NCBI GenBank assembly: GCA_029884455.1
Contig: JAOUHU010000001.1
Location: 1 to 64,000, forward strand
Direction: 5' to 3'
From: Gammaproteobacteria bacterium
GTDB lineage: Bacteria > Pseudomonadota > Gammaproteobacteria > Steroidobacterales > Woeseiaceae
DNA: 64,000 bases
Shown here one piece after another: positions 1-7,258 of the stretch. A program made the position numbers and the translations under genes. Positions within the stretch are counted from its first letter, which is position 1. Every line of letters begins with the position of its first letter. Under the pieces are notes generated by a model. It saw only the letters and a list, made by a program, of their open reading frames with translations, ran no database searches and was not told the origin of the DNA.

Positions 1-2
1 AT

Positions 3-182
3 ATTCGCCAGAACCTGTTTTTCGCGTTTGCCTATAACCTGGCAGGCGTACCGATCGCTGCCGGTGTCCTGTACCCGGTTTTCGGCGTGTTGTTGAGCCC
101 GATGATTGCTGCTGCGGCGATGAGTCTCAGTTCAGTTTCCGTGATCGCGAATGCCTTGCGACTGCGAAGCCTGAATTTCTAA
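3..182 (+). CDS. copA: Copper-translocating P-type ATPase, C-terminal fragment
   Basis: The gene enters from the left edge; only the last 59 codons are present, in frame 3, ending in TAA at 180-182. The fragment carries the last two membrane helices of a P1B-type heavy-metal ATPase. It begins [12 protein letters not shown], continues with the PIAAGVLYP segment, and ends with the helix [15 protein letters not shown]. That final helix contains the Met and Ser-Ser residues that line the Cu(I) path in the CopA subgroup. The protein would sit in the inner membrane and export Cu(I). The catalytic DKTGT and N-terminal metal-binding domains lie outside the window, so metal specificity rests on the last helix only. 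Confidence 0.85.
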   Translation: MRQNLFFAFAYNLAGVPIAAGVLYPVFGVLLSPMIAAAAMSLSSVSVIANALRLRSLNF

Positions 183-240
183 TGTTGATAGCGCGGCATC
201 CCGTGGTTTAATGCGCGTTCCAATTCAGGAACGAAATAGC

Positions 241-2199
241 ATGAGCAGTCCCAGCGACAACACCTGGAGTGTCGAAGACGCGGCCGATCACTACCGGATC
301 GCCGCGTGGAGCGATGATTTTTTTGCCGTCAATGCCGCCGGCAACATGGCGGTGCAACCGCTGGACGACAATTCCCTGAGCATCGACATCATGGATGTGG
401 TTGCAGAGCTGCGCGGCCGTGGGGTTCGTTTTCCCGTATTACTGCGTTTCCAGGACGTGCTGCGCGCGCGCGTGCGGCGGCTGAATAGTGCGTTCTCCGA
501 CGCCATTCGCGATGCGGGTTACAAGAACGTTTACCAGTCCATTTATCCGATCAAGGTCAATCAGCTGCACGAGGTGGTCGAGGAAGTATTCGATGCTGGC
601 AAACCGTACGGCCTGGGCCTCGAGTGCGGGTCCAAGGCCGAGCTGGTTGCTACCGTCGCGCAACTTGAATCCGACGATACGCTTTTGATCTGTAATGGCG
701 TGAAGGACCAGTCGATGCTGTCGCTAATCCTGTCGAGTCAGCGTCTCGGCAAGAACGTCATTCCGGTGATGGAAAAATTCGCGGAATTTGAGGATCTGAT
801 AGCGCTGGCCGATGCAGCCGGCGCAACCACACAATTTGGTGTGCGCATCCGCCTGCGAACTGCAGGCGCCGGCAAATGGGCCGATTCGGGCGGCTACCAC
901 TCAAAGTTCGGCATCTCCCTGCCGGAACTGATGCAGGTCGTGGCGGCACTGCAAACCAGTGAGGCCGGTCACAAGCTCGCGCTACTGCATTTTCATCTTG
1001 GCAGCCAGATTTCGCATATTAACCAGTTGAAACAGGCTGCCAGGGAATTGACGCAAATCTATGCGGAGCTGATCAGTCTCGGCCTGCCCATACGTTATAT
1101 CGATATCGGTGGTGGTCTCGGCGTGAATTATACCGGCGCGTTTGAGGAGGGCAGTATTCAATACAGCCAGCAGGAGTATGCCAATGCCGTAGTCTACGCA
1201 ATCATGGATGTATGTGACGCGCGCGGCGTGCCGCATCCGATTCTGCTCTCGGAAAGCGGGCGCGCGATGACCGCGCATCACTCGGTGCTGGTTGTCGAGA
1301 CGCTCGGCGCGTTCCGAAAGGACAATGTGGATAGCGATTACGCGCCACCGTCCGAACAGCATCGCCTGGCAAAGAACCTGGGTGACATTCTGCAGCGCCT
1401 GCGAGAAGCCGCGCATGGCGCGATTGATGTCGATACGCTTATCGAGGCATATCACGATGTCGTCGATATTCACCAGGAAGCGTCGACGTTGTTTTCGATG
1501 GGCTATTTCCCGCTAACGCAAAACGCGCTGATCGAGCGCCTGTACTGGAGCAGCTGTTCTGCAATTATGCGGCATCTGCGCGCCTTGCAGCCGGACCCGA
1601 TGCCACCGCAGTTCTATGTCCTGCAGTCGCTGCTTGTCGATCAGTACCTGATTGATTTTTCGGTGTTTCAGTCAGCGCTCGACCATTGGGCGATTGACCA
1701 GCCTTTTCCGATCGTGCCACTGGAACGGCTGCATGAGCGACCGACCCGACGCGCACTGCTGGTCGACCTGACCTGCGATTCGGATGGAAAAATAACGCAG
1801 TACGTCTCCGCCAACGAGGACAAGAGTTTCCTTGAACTGCATCCGCTGCAGCCCGGCAAACCGTATTACCTCGGCTTTTTTCTCATGGGTGCTTACCAGG
1901 ACATCATGGGTGATGCGCACAACCTGTTCGGGCGGGTCAGCGAGGCGCACATCTATGGCGACGCTGAGGAGGAGAGTAATTTCTGGATCGAAAAGGTCAT
2001 CCCCGGGGCCAAGGTCAAGGATATGCTCGCGCAGGTGCAATACTCGCCGAGCGATCTGCTACGCCGTATGCAAATCCAGGTTAAGGAAAAGATCGACGCG
2101 GGGGCGCTGCGGCCAAAGCGCGGCATGGAGATTCTCGCCCAGTACGAGGCCTGCTTCGACGACGAGACTTACCTGGTAAACAGCCGGACACCGCAGTAG
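241..2199 (+). CDS. speA: Biosynthetic arginine decarboxylase
   Basis: PLP enzyme of the fold III family that converts arginine to agmatine and CO2, the first step of the ADC route to putrescine; cytoplasmic. The N-terminal half has the PLP-lysine motif SIYPIKVNQ (Lys about residue 105), the phosphate-binding GGGLGVNYTG loop and the ESGRAMTAHHSV segment. The C-terminus ends with the family-typical region around KEKIDAGALRPKRGMEIL. I chose ATG 241 (652 aa) because AGGA sits about 10 bases upstream. An in-frame ATG at 211 would add ten residues and has no evident ribosome site. Length matches SpeA (about 630-660 aa). The next gene starts 18 bp after the stop. Confidence 0.95.
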   Translation: MSSPSDNTWSVEDAADHYRIAAWSDDFFAVNAAGNMAVQPLDDNSLSIDIMDVVAELRGRGVRFPVLLRFQDVLRARVRRLNSAFSDAIRDAGYKNVYQSIYPIKVNQLHEVVEEVFDAGKPYGLGLECGSKAELVATVAQLESDDTLLICNGVKDQSMLSLILSSQRLGKNVIPVMEKFAEFEDLIALADAAGATTQFGVRIRLRTAGAGKWADSGGYHSKFGISLPELMQVVAALQTSEAGHKLALLHFHLGSQISHINQLKQAARELTQIYAELISLGLPIRYIDIGGGLGVNYTGAFEEGSIQYSQQEYANAVVYAIMDVCDARGVPHPILLSESGRAMTAHHSVLVVETLGAFRKDNVDSDYAPPSEQHRLAKNLGDILQRLREAAHGAIDVDTLIEAYHDVVDIHQEASTLFSMGYFPLTQNALIERLYWSSCSAIMRHLRALQPDPMPPQFYVLQSLLVDQYLIDFSVFQSALDHWAIDQPFPIVPLERLHERPTRRALLVDLTCDSDGKITQYVSANEDKSFLELHPLQPGKPYYLGFFLMGAYQDIMGDAHNLFGRVSEAHIYGDAEEESNFWIEKVIPGAKVKDMLAQVQYSPSDLLRRMQIQVKEKIDAGALRPKRGMEILAQYEACFDDETYLVNSRTPQ

Positions 2200-2217
2200 T
2201 GCTAGACTAGCGTAGCC

Positions 2218-2496
2218 ATGAGTTTATTCAGCCGCCAAAATTGCCTGATCCTGCTGGCGCTCTTGCTGCTCAGCCATGCAGCATTAACCTTGCATGTCAG
2301 CACGCATATTCCGGTTGATCAAGCCAAGTGCGAGTACTGCGCGGGCAATGTAAATCCGTCGCATTCGGTTTCAGTGCCGATGGTGGAGTTGCCGCGGCCG
2401 GCAGCGATGGCGATTGCAAGCGATCCGGAGAATCCGCCGCCGACCAGCGTCCGGCTAGTTTCTTATCAGGAACGTGCACCGCCTGTACTTGTCTGA
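2218..2496 (+). CDS. Small secreted Cys-pair protein upstream of zinc porin
   Basis: 92-residue protein with an N-terminal hydrophobic segment (LILLALLLLSHAAL, about residues 10-23) that reads as a signal peptide or anchor. It is followed by a short domain with a CEYC motif (about residues 38-41), a few His residues and a Pro-rich tail. It looks like the short DUF2946-type proteins found next to metal-uptake genes, but I cannot confirm the family. It starts 18 bp after speA and 70 bp before the porin gene on the same strand. Its position suggests a role in periplasmic metal handling (inference). Function unknown. Confidence 0.6.
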   Translation: MSLFSRQNCLILLALLLLSHAALTLHVSTHIPVDQAKCEYCAGNVNPSHSVSVPMVELPRPAAMAIASDPENPPPTSVRLVSYQERAPPVLV

Positions 2497-2510
2497 AATT
2501 CATCTGTATG

Positions 2511-2533
2511 CCGCGCGCCGGTGTGCTGCGCGG
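2511..2533 (+). other. Short inverted repeat before porin gene
   Basis: CCGCGC at 2511-2516 pairs with GCGCGG at 2528-2533 across an 11-base loop, followed by TGAGTTTTCTC. It lies between the small Cys protein and the porin start at 2567. It could be a weak terminator or leader hairpin. The stem is short and the T-run broken, so this may be chance in GC-rich DNA. Confidence 0.25.
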
Positions 2534-2566
2534 TGAGTTTTCTCAGACAGGACAGGAGATGGTGCC

Positions 2567-3883
2567 ATGAGCATCAAGACAAGCGGCCAGCTTCTCTGCG
2601 CAGCCGCTCTACTGGCAAGTTCAATTACGTTCGCCGCAGACGGCGAGATCGAGGCGCTGCGCGCAGCCCTGGATGAACTTCGCGCCGACTACGAGACGCG
2701 CATCGCCGAACTCGAGCGACGACTGGTCGCCGCGGAGCAGGAGAGTGCCAACGCGGCGCCAACTGCCGCCCGCAGCGAATCGTCGGCGGCGTTCAACCCT
2801 GCAATCGGCGTGATCTTCCAGGGCCAGGCGTGGAACTACGCAAATGACCCGGCGAATTACGCAGTACAGGGTTTTCCTTTTGGCGGCGAAGCCGGACCGT
2901 TCGAGGAAGGACTGGCAATTGGTGAGGCCGAGATCAACGTCAGCGCGAACGTCGATGACAAGTTCACCGCGTGGCTGACCGCTCCGCTGGTCATTGAGGA
3001 TGGTGAATCCGGCATAGAAATAGAAGAGGCGTGGATCGAGACGCTGGCCTTGCCGGCCGGTTTGTCGGCACGCTTCGGCCGTTTTTTCTCCGGAATAGGC
3101 TACCTGAACAGCAAGCATGCGCACAGCTGGGATTTTGCGGATCAGCCATTGCCGTATCAGGCATTTCTTGGCGATCAGTTGCTGGATGACGGTGTGCAAC
3201 TGCGCTGGGTTGCGCCTACCAGCCTTTACGTCGATGTCGGTGCCGAGTTGCTTCGCGGCAGCCGTTACCCGGCGGCCGGAGCTGACAATTCGGGCTTCGG
3301 TGCGCACAGCCTGTTCGTCAATGTTGGTGGTGATGTTGGCAGCAACTCAAGCTGGCTTGCCGGAGTATCCCAGCTTCGTTCCACGAGCATTGACCGCGAA
3401 TCCGGCGATGAGGATGAACCGCTGATATTCAACGGCGATACGGATACGACTATCGCGCATTTCGTCTGGAAGTGGGCGCCGAACGGCAACTGGAAACAGC
3501 GTAACCTCGTTATCCAGGGCGAAGCTGTCTGGCGCGACGAAAGCGGTGACTACACGGTTCCCGGGGACGGGCCGCTGGCCTACGACGCCGAGCAACAAGG
3601 CTGGTATCTGCAGGCGGTCTATCAACCTTTTCCGCGCTGGCGTTTCGGTGCGCGGCTGGACGGACTCGCAATGGATCCGGTCGCGGCCGATTTTGACGAC
3701 AGTTCGCTTGCCGCGCCGAGCGATGACCCGCGACGCTACAGCCTGATGACCGACTGGTCGAACAGCGAGTTCAGCCGGCTGCGCCTGCAATACACGCGCG
3801 ACGAGGCCGGACCGGGCGACGACAGCCAGTGGGGGCTGCAATACATACTCAGCATCGGCGCCCATGGCGGTCACAGCTTCTAG
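2567..3883 (+). CDS. Outer-membrane porin-like protein of zinc-uptake locus
   Basis: 438 aa. Signal peptide of about 23 residues (ends SSITFA), then a strongly heptad-patterned coiled coil at about residues 26-62 (EIEALRAALDEL, RIAELERRLVAAE). After a linker comes a region of alternating hydrophobic and aromatic strands typical of a 14-18-strand beta-barrel; it ends GGHSF with a terminal Phe. The periplasmic coiled coil followed by a barrel resembles trimeric OprP- or Omp-alpha-like porins. Position directly before the binding protein and permease of a zinc-type ABC importer suggests it passes metal across the outer membrane. It has no TonB box or plug. ATG start with AGGAGA about 9 bases upstream. 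Confidence 0.7.
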   Translation: MSIKTSGQLLCAAALLASSITFAADGEIEALRAALDELRADYETRIAELERRLVAAEQESANAAPTAARSESSAAFNPAIGVIFQGQAWNYANDPANYAVQGFPFGGEAGPFEEGLAIGEAEINVSANVDDKFTAWLTAPLVIEDGESGIEIEEAWIETLALPAGLSARFGRFFSGIGYLNSKHAHSWDFADQPLPYQAFLGDQLLDDGVQLRWVAPTSLYVDVGAELLRGSRYPAAGADNSGFGAHSLFVNVGGDVGSNSSWLAGVSQLRSTSIDRESGDEDEPLIFNGDTDTTIAHFVWKWAPNGNWKQRNLVIQGEAVWRDESGDYTVPGDGPLAYDAEQQGWYLQAVYQPFPRWRFGARLDGLAMDPVAADFDDSSLAAPSDDPRRYSLMTDWSNSEFSRLRLQYTRDEAGPGDDSQWGLQYILSIGAHGGHSF

Positions 3884-3896
3884 GCACAGGTAAGCG

Positions 3897-4796
3897 ATGA
3901 TGAACATAAAAACAATTGCGCTGCTCAGTGTGTTGTTGCCGGCCGCGGCACAGGCAAATATCAGCATCTTCGCCTGCGAACCGGAGTGGGCGGCCCTGGC
4001 GAGCGAAATTGGCGGACAGCAGGTTACGACCTACAGCGCGACCACAGCGTTGCAGGATCCGCACTACATCCAGGCGCGCCCCAGCCTGATCGCGAGGTTG
4101 CGCCAGGCGGACCTGGTTGTTTGCAGCGGCGCAGATCTCGAGATTGGCTGGCTGCCGGTGTTGCTGCAGAAGGCAAACAATCCAGCAGTAATGCCGGGTT
4201 CCGCCGGTTATCTTGAGGCCAGTGGTGTGGTCGAGCGCTTCGACGTCAGCGCGAATGTCGACCGGGCGAGCGGCGACATTCATCCGCTGGGCAATCCGCA
4301 TGTGCAGACCAATCCGCACAACATTGCGGCAATTGCCAGCGTACTTGCCGAGCGCATGCAACAGCTTGATGTCGAAAACGCGGCGACTTACGCAGCCGGT
4401 CTTGCCGATTTTCAATTGCGCTGGCGTGCGGCGATCGAGCGATGGGAGGCGGCAGCAACCGGTCTCAGCGGCAAGCGAGTCGTTACGCACCACAAGTCCT
4501 GGGTCTACCTGGAGCGTTGGCTGGGCCTGGTCGAAGTCGCCAATCTTGAGGAAGTACCCGGCTTGCCACCCACCGCGGGCCACCTGGGCAGGCTGGTGGC
4601 GCAATTCGAGAATGGCGGGGCGGATGTAATCGTTCGCGCACCGTACCAGGATAATCGCGCCTCAGAGTGGTTGTCGGACCGCACCGGAATTCCTGCGGTG
4701 GTATTGCCGCTGACTGTGGGCGGGACAGACGAGGCAACTGATCTGTTCCGCCTGTTCGATGACATCATTGCACGATTACTTGGAGCAACATCGTGA
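3897..4796 (+). CDS. Metal ABC transporter periplasmic binding protein (ZnuA/TroA family)
   Basis: 299 aa, signal peptide ending AAAQA (about residue 20). Metal-ligand positions of cluster A-I binding proteins are visible: His in LQDPHYI, His in HPLGNPHVQ, and His in VVTHHKSWVYL. An acidic TDEATDLF segment follows near the C-terminus, with the helix backbone EEVPGLPPTAGHL between. There is no His-rich loop as in E. coli ZnuA. It would bind Zn2+ (possibly Mn2+) in the periplasm and deliver it to the permease. It begins 13 bp after the porin with an AGGTAAG ribosome site; ATG 3900 is an equally possible start. The stop overlaps the permease start as GTGA. Confidence 0.88.
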   Translation: MMNIKTIALLSVLLPAAAQANISIFACEPEWAALASEIGGQQVTTYSATTALQDPHYIQARPSLIARLRQADLVVCSGADLEIGWLPVLLQKANNPAVMPGSAGYLEASGVVERFDVSANVDRASGDIHPLGNPHVQTNPHNIAAIASVLAERMQQLDVENAATYAAGLADFQLRWRAAIERWEAAATGLSGKRVVTHHKSWVYLERWLGLVEVANLEEVPGLPPTAGHLGRLVAQFENGGADVIVRAPYQDNRASEWLSDRTGIPAVVLPLTVGGTDEATDLFRLFDDIIARLLGATS

Positions 4797-5572
4797 CTTC
4801 GGAACTGCTGGACTGGACCATCATTGGCCCTGCGTTTGCCGCCGGGCTTATTGTACTCAGCACACACGTGCCGTTGGGCCATGAAGTATTGAAGCGTGGC
4901 ATCATTTTTATCGACCTGGCGATCGCACAGATCGCCGGGCTTGGCGTCATCGCGGCGCACGGCCTGAACTGGGAGCAGGATGGCATTGAGGTGCAGATTG
5001 CGGCCGTGAGTGCGGCTCTGCTTGCGGCGATCGGCCTGCACTGGACCGAAAAACGCTGGGGTAGCAAACAGGAAGCGTTGATTGGCATACTTTTCATTCT
5101 TGCAGCGACGGGTGGCATCCTGTTGCTTGCCGGCAATCCGCATGGCAGCGAGCATCTGAAGGAATTACTGGTCGGACAGATCCTCTGGTCAACCTGGTCG
5201 TCGCTGTTGCCGATCGCAGCCTTATACGTTGGGCTGTTGATACTCTGGTTTACGACCCGGGACCGATTCGGCCCGCTGGCTTTCTACGTCATTTTTGCCA
5301 TTGCGGTAACGGCGTCAGTGCAGATTGTCGGTATCTACCTGGTTTTTGCGAGCCTGATCATTCCGGCGCTGGCGACAGAGCATCTGCAGCGTGGACGTCG
5401 CCTGACCATCGGCTATGCGATCGGCGCGGTTTCCTATCTTATTGGCATCACCCTGTCGGCGGTACTCGATTTCCCGACTGGCGCGATAATCGTGTGGAGC
5501 ATGGCGCTGGTTGCATTGGCCGCCGGTTTCCTGATACCGGCAAGCGCCGCGTCGACGACCGATCAAAATTGA
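4793..5572 (+). CDS. Metal ABC transporter permease (ZnuB family)
   Basis: 259 aa, close to ZnuB length, with about eight hydrophobic membrane helices. The cytoplasmic loop around GSKQEALIGILF is where the ATPase normally docks. GTG start overlaps the previous stop by 4 bp, indicating translational coupling. With the binding protein it forms the membrane path of a zinc-type importer. No ATP-binding subunit gene lies on either side: upstream is the porin, and 1 bp downstream a convergent unrelated gene ends. The ATPase must be encoded elsewhere or be shared. Confidence 0.88.
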   Translation: MTSELLDWTIIGPAFAAGLIVLSTHVPLGHEVLKRGIIFIDLAIAQIAGLGVIAAHGLNWEQDGIEVQIAAVSAALLAAIGLHWTEKRWGSKQEALIGILFILAATGGILLLAGNPHGSEHLKELLVGQILWSTWSSLLPIAALYVGLLILWFTTRDRFGPLAFYVIFAIAVTASVQIVGIYLVFASLIIPALATEHLQRGRRLTIGYAIGAVSYLIGITLSAVLDFPTGAIIVWSMALVALAAGFLIPASAASTTDQN

Positions 5573-5573
5573 C

Positions 5574-6605
5574 CTAGATTGGCACCTCGGTCTCGAGCGT
5601 GAACATTTCGCCAAGGATCCGGCGCCACTCATCATAACGATCGGCAACCCAGCCTTCGAGTTCGGCGACGCGAGCCTCGATTGCGCTGATTGTTGGCGCC
5701 ATTTCATTTTCGAATCCGATGGCCCACTTCTCCTGTTCCTGGGCAGCTTGCCGATCCCACTTGTAGGTTTCGTAGTGGCCGGAAATGGCCTCGAAACTGC
5801 CGCGCGGAGCGCTGTTCTTTGCATTCCTGATGCGCTCGGCCTCCTGCGCCTGGTAGTAGGCATACTTCTGCCGATATTCGCGCCACACCTTGTAGACTTC
5901 ATCTATGTCTGTGCTTAGTTCACGAAATTTCGCATCAATGGCATCGGTAAACACATATTCGACGCCGCGAATACGTTCGATGCGTTCCAGCATCGGGTCA
6001 CTTCTGGCGGGCAAACGGCGAATGCGATACCTGCCATCGCCGCTGTCTTCGAGATATTCGTCAAATGCGGCGGGCACCAGTTGCAGCGCGTAGCGTAACG
6101 AGGAAATCTCAATAATATTGTTGAGTGCCTTTGCGTCGCGATTGGCGCGAGCCGTGAGCAAGCTGGCAGCGAAATCGGCAAACAGGCTTTGCTGCGGACC
6201 GCGAAAGGTATCATCGACCCAGACCTCGCCACTGGCATCGACTGCGCGCAGCCGCAACTGCAGGGTTTCACCGTCCGAAGCGAGGATCGTGCCGGAGACC
6301 AGTAATTCCGCGGCTGCATCGACTTGCGGAATCACCCGCACCGCGCCCCATGCCGGTGCACTGACCAGCAAGTCCCGCAATACGAAAGGCAAATACAGGG
6401 CCTCTATCCTGCGTACGCGCGGGAACACCTGCAGGTCGCGGTGCAGAGACCGGTCTTCAGGGATACCAGGGTCAAAAAGTGCGATCGAGACATTCAAATG
6501 TTGCGGATCGCGCTCCATAGCGGCTGACACGGATTGCCAGCCGAGCGATAACGCAGCCATACAAAGCAGTGCTGCTCTCAAGGCCGTATTTCGCCAGTGC
6601 TGCAC
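5574..6605 (-). CDS. Conserved periplasmic protein of unknown function
   Basis: 343 aa with a signal peptide (ends QSVSA, about residue 28). The first half reads as mixed alpha/beta with a repeated theme of output or dosage segments (LLVSGTILASDG, LQLRLRAVDASGEVW). This recalls periplasmic domains that pair with lipoproteins such as LpoB-type or curli-assembly folds, but the match is weak. The second half is helical and rich in Trp, Tyr and charged residues (coiled coil about 220-330). It starts 28 bp inside the end of the lipoprotein gene, so the two are likely co-translated. An alternative Met16 would remove the overlap but also most of the signal peptide. I do not recognise the family. Confidence 0.7.
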   Translation of the reverse strand: MQHWRNTALRAALLCMAALSLGWQSVSAAMERDPQHLNVSIALFDPGIPEDRSLHRDLQVFPRVRRIEALYLPFVLRDLLVSAPAWGAVRVIPQVDAAAELLVSGTILASDGETLQLRLRAVDASGEVWVDDTFRGPQQSLFADFAASLLTARANRDAKALNNIIEISSLRYALQLVPAAFDEYLEDSGDGRYRIRRLPARSDPMLERIERIRGVEYVFTDAIDAKFRELSTDIDEVYKVWREYRQKYAYYQAQEAERIRNAKNSAPRGSFEAISGHYETYKWDRQAAQEQEKWAIGFENEMAPTISAIEARVAELEGWVADRYDEWRRILGEMFTLETEVPI

Positions 6606-7258
6606 ACCCGTTTCATGCTCAGGGTTTCGATGCAGTTGAACTCTGATTCCGGGCGGTCAAACTTCACGTAGTAGCGATTAAGCGTGAAGGGTGTGCTGCT
6701 GGAGCCGGAAGAAACCGTTGTCGCGACATGCAGGTTCTGGCTGTCCGGGGAGATCGTGAAGCGGTGGCTGATTAACAGCCCGTCCGGCAAGATCAGGTGT
6801 GATTCAAGGCGTGCGCCATTCCAGCTGCAGACCTCGGTGCCATAGTCGCTCTGCGTACGTTTGGCAAATCCATCGTGAAATTCGCACAGCAATGTGAAGT
6901 CATCCTTGCGCGCAATGCTGATCTCGTAATCGGATTGTTCGATGGTCAGGACGTCGGTGCGCGTTATCAGTTCAGCAAGTTGGGCGAGTGCGACGATCTT
7001 GGAAAGATCCGGCGTCGGCGCGGGTGAATTGGACGGAAATCCGGTGTCTGGTGCCGGCCGGCTGACACGGCGCAGGACGTTGTTGAGAGTTGCCTGGGCA
7101 TCGTCGCCGCGTGAATAATCGCGCTCCCAGGAACCACTCAGATTGACCGGCATGGCGCCGGAGAAATTACGCCCGCTGCTGTCGACAGTTTGCTGGCTCG
7201 AGCAACCGCCAAACAGCAGGCAAAGCACCACCGCAACTATTGCAATTTGCCTGATCAC
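6578..7258 (-). CDS. Lipoprotein of unknown function
   Basis: 226 aa. N-terminal hydrophobic segment ends in a lipobox-like LLFGGC (Cys19), so it is probably an outer-membrane or periplasm-facing lipoprotein. The rest is a compact beta-rich domain (SGSWERDYSRGD, followed by strands of short YEISIARKD type) resembling lipocalin-like or META-like folds. The motif SGSWERDYSRGDD near the start is typical of proteobacterial proteins of unknown function that sit near channel genes. ATG overlaps the stop of the MscS-type channel gene by 4 bp, so the three minus-strand genes form one operon. Confidence 0.7.
   Translation of the reverse strand: MIRQIAIVAVVLCLLFGGCSSQQTVDSSGRNFSGAMPVNLSGSWERDYSRGDDAQATLNNVLRRVSRPAPDTGFPSNSPAPTPDLSKIVALAQLAELITRTDVLTIEQSDYEISIARKDDFTLLCEFHDGFAKRTQSDYGTEVCSWNGARLESHLILPDGLLISHRFTISPDSQNLHVATTVSSGSSSTPFTLNRYYVKFDRPESEFNCIETLSMKRVCSTGEIRP

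Noticed and set aside
982-1473. 163-codon open frame antisense to speA
   Set aside because: Overlaps a confident gene entirely, no recognisable domain or start signal. Shadow.
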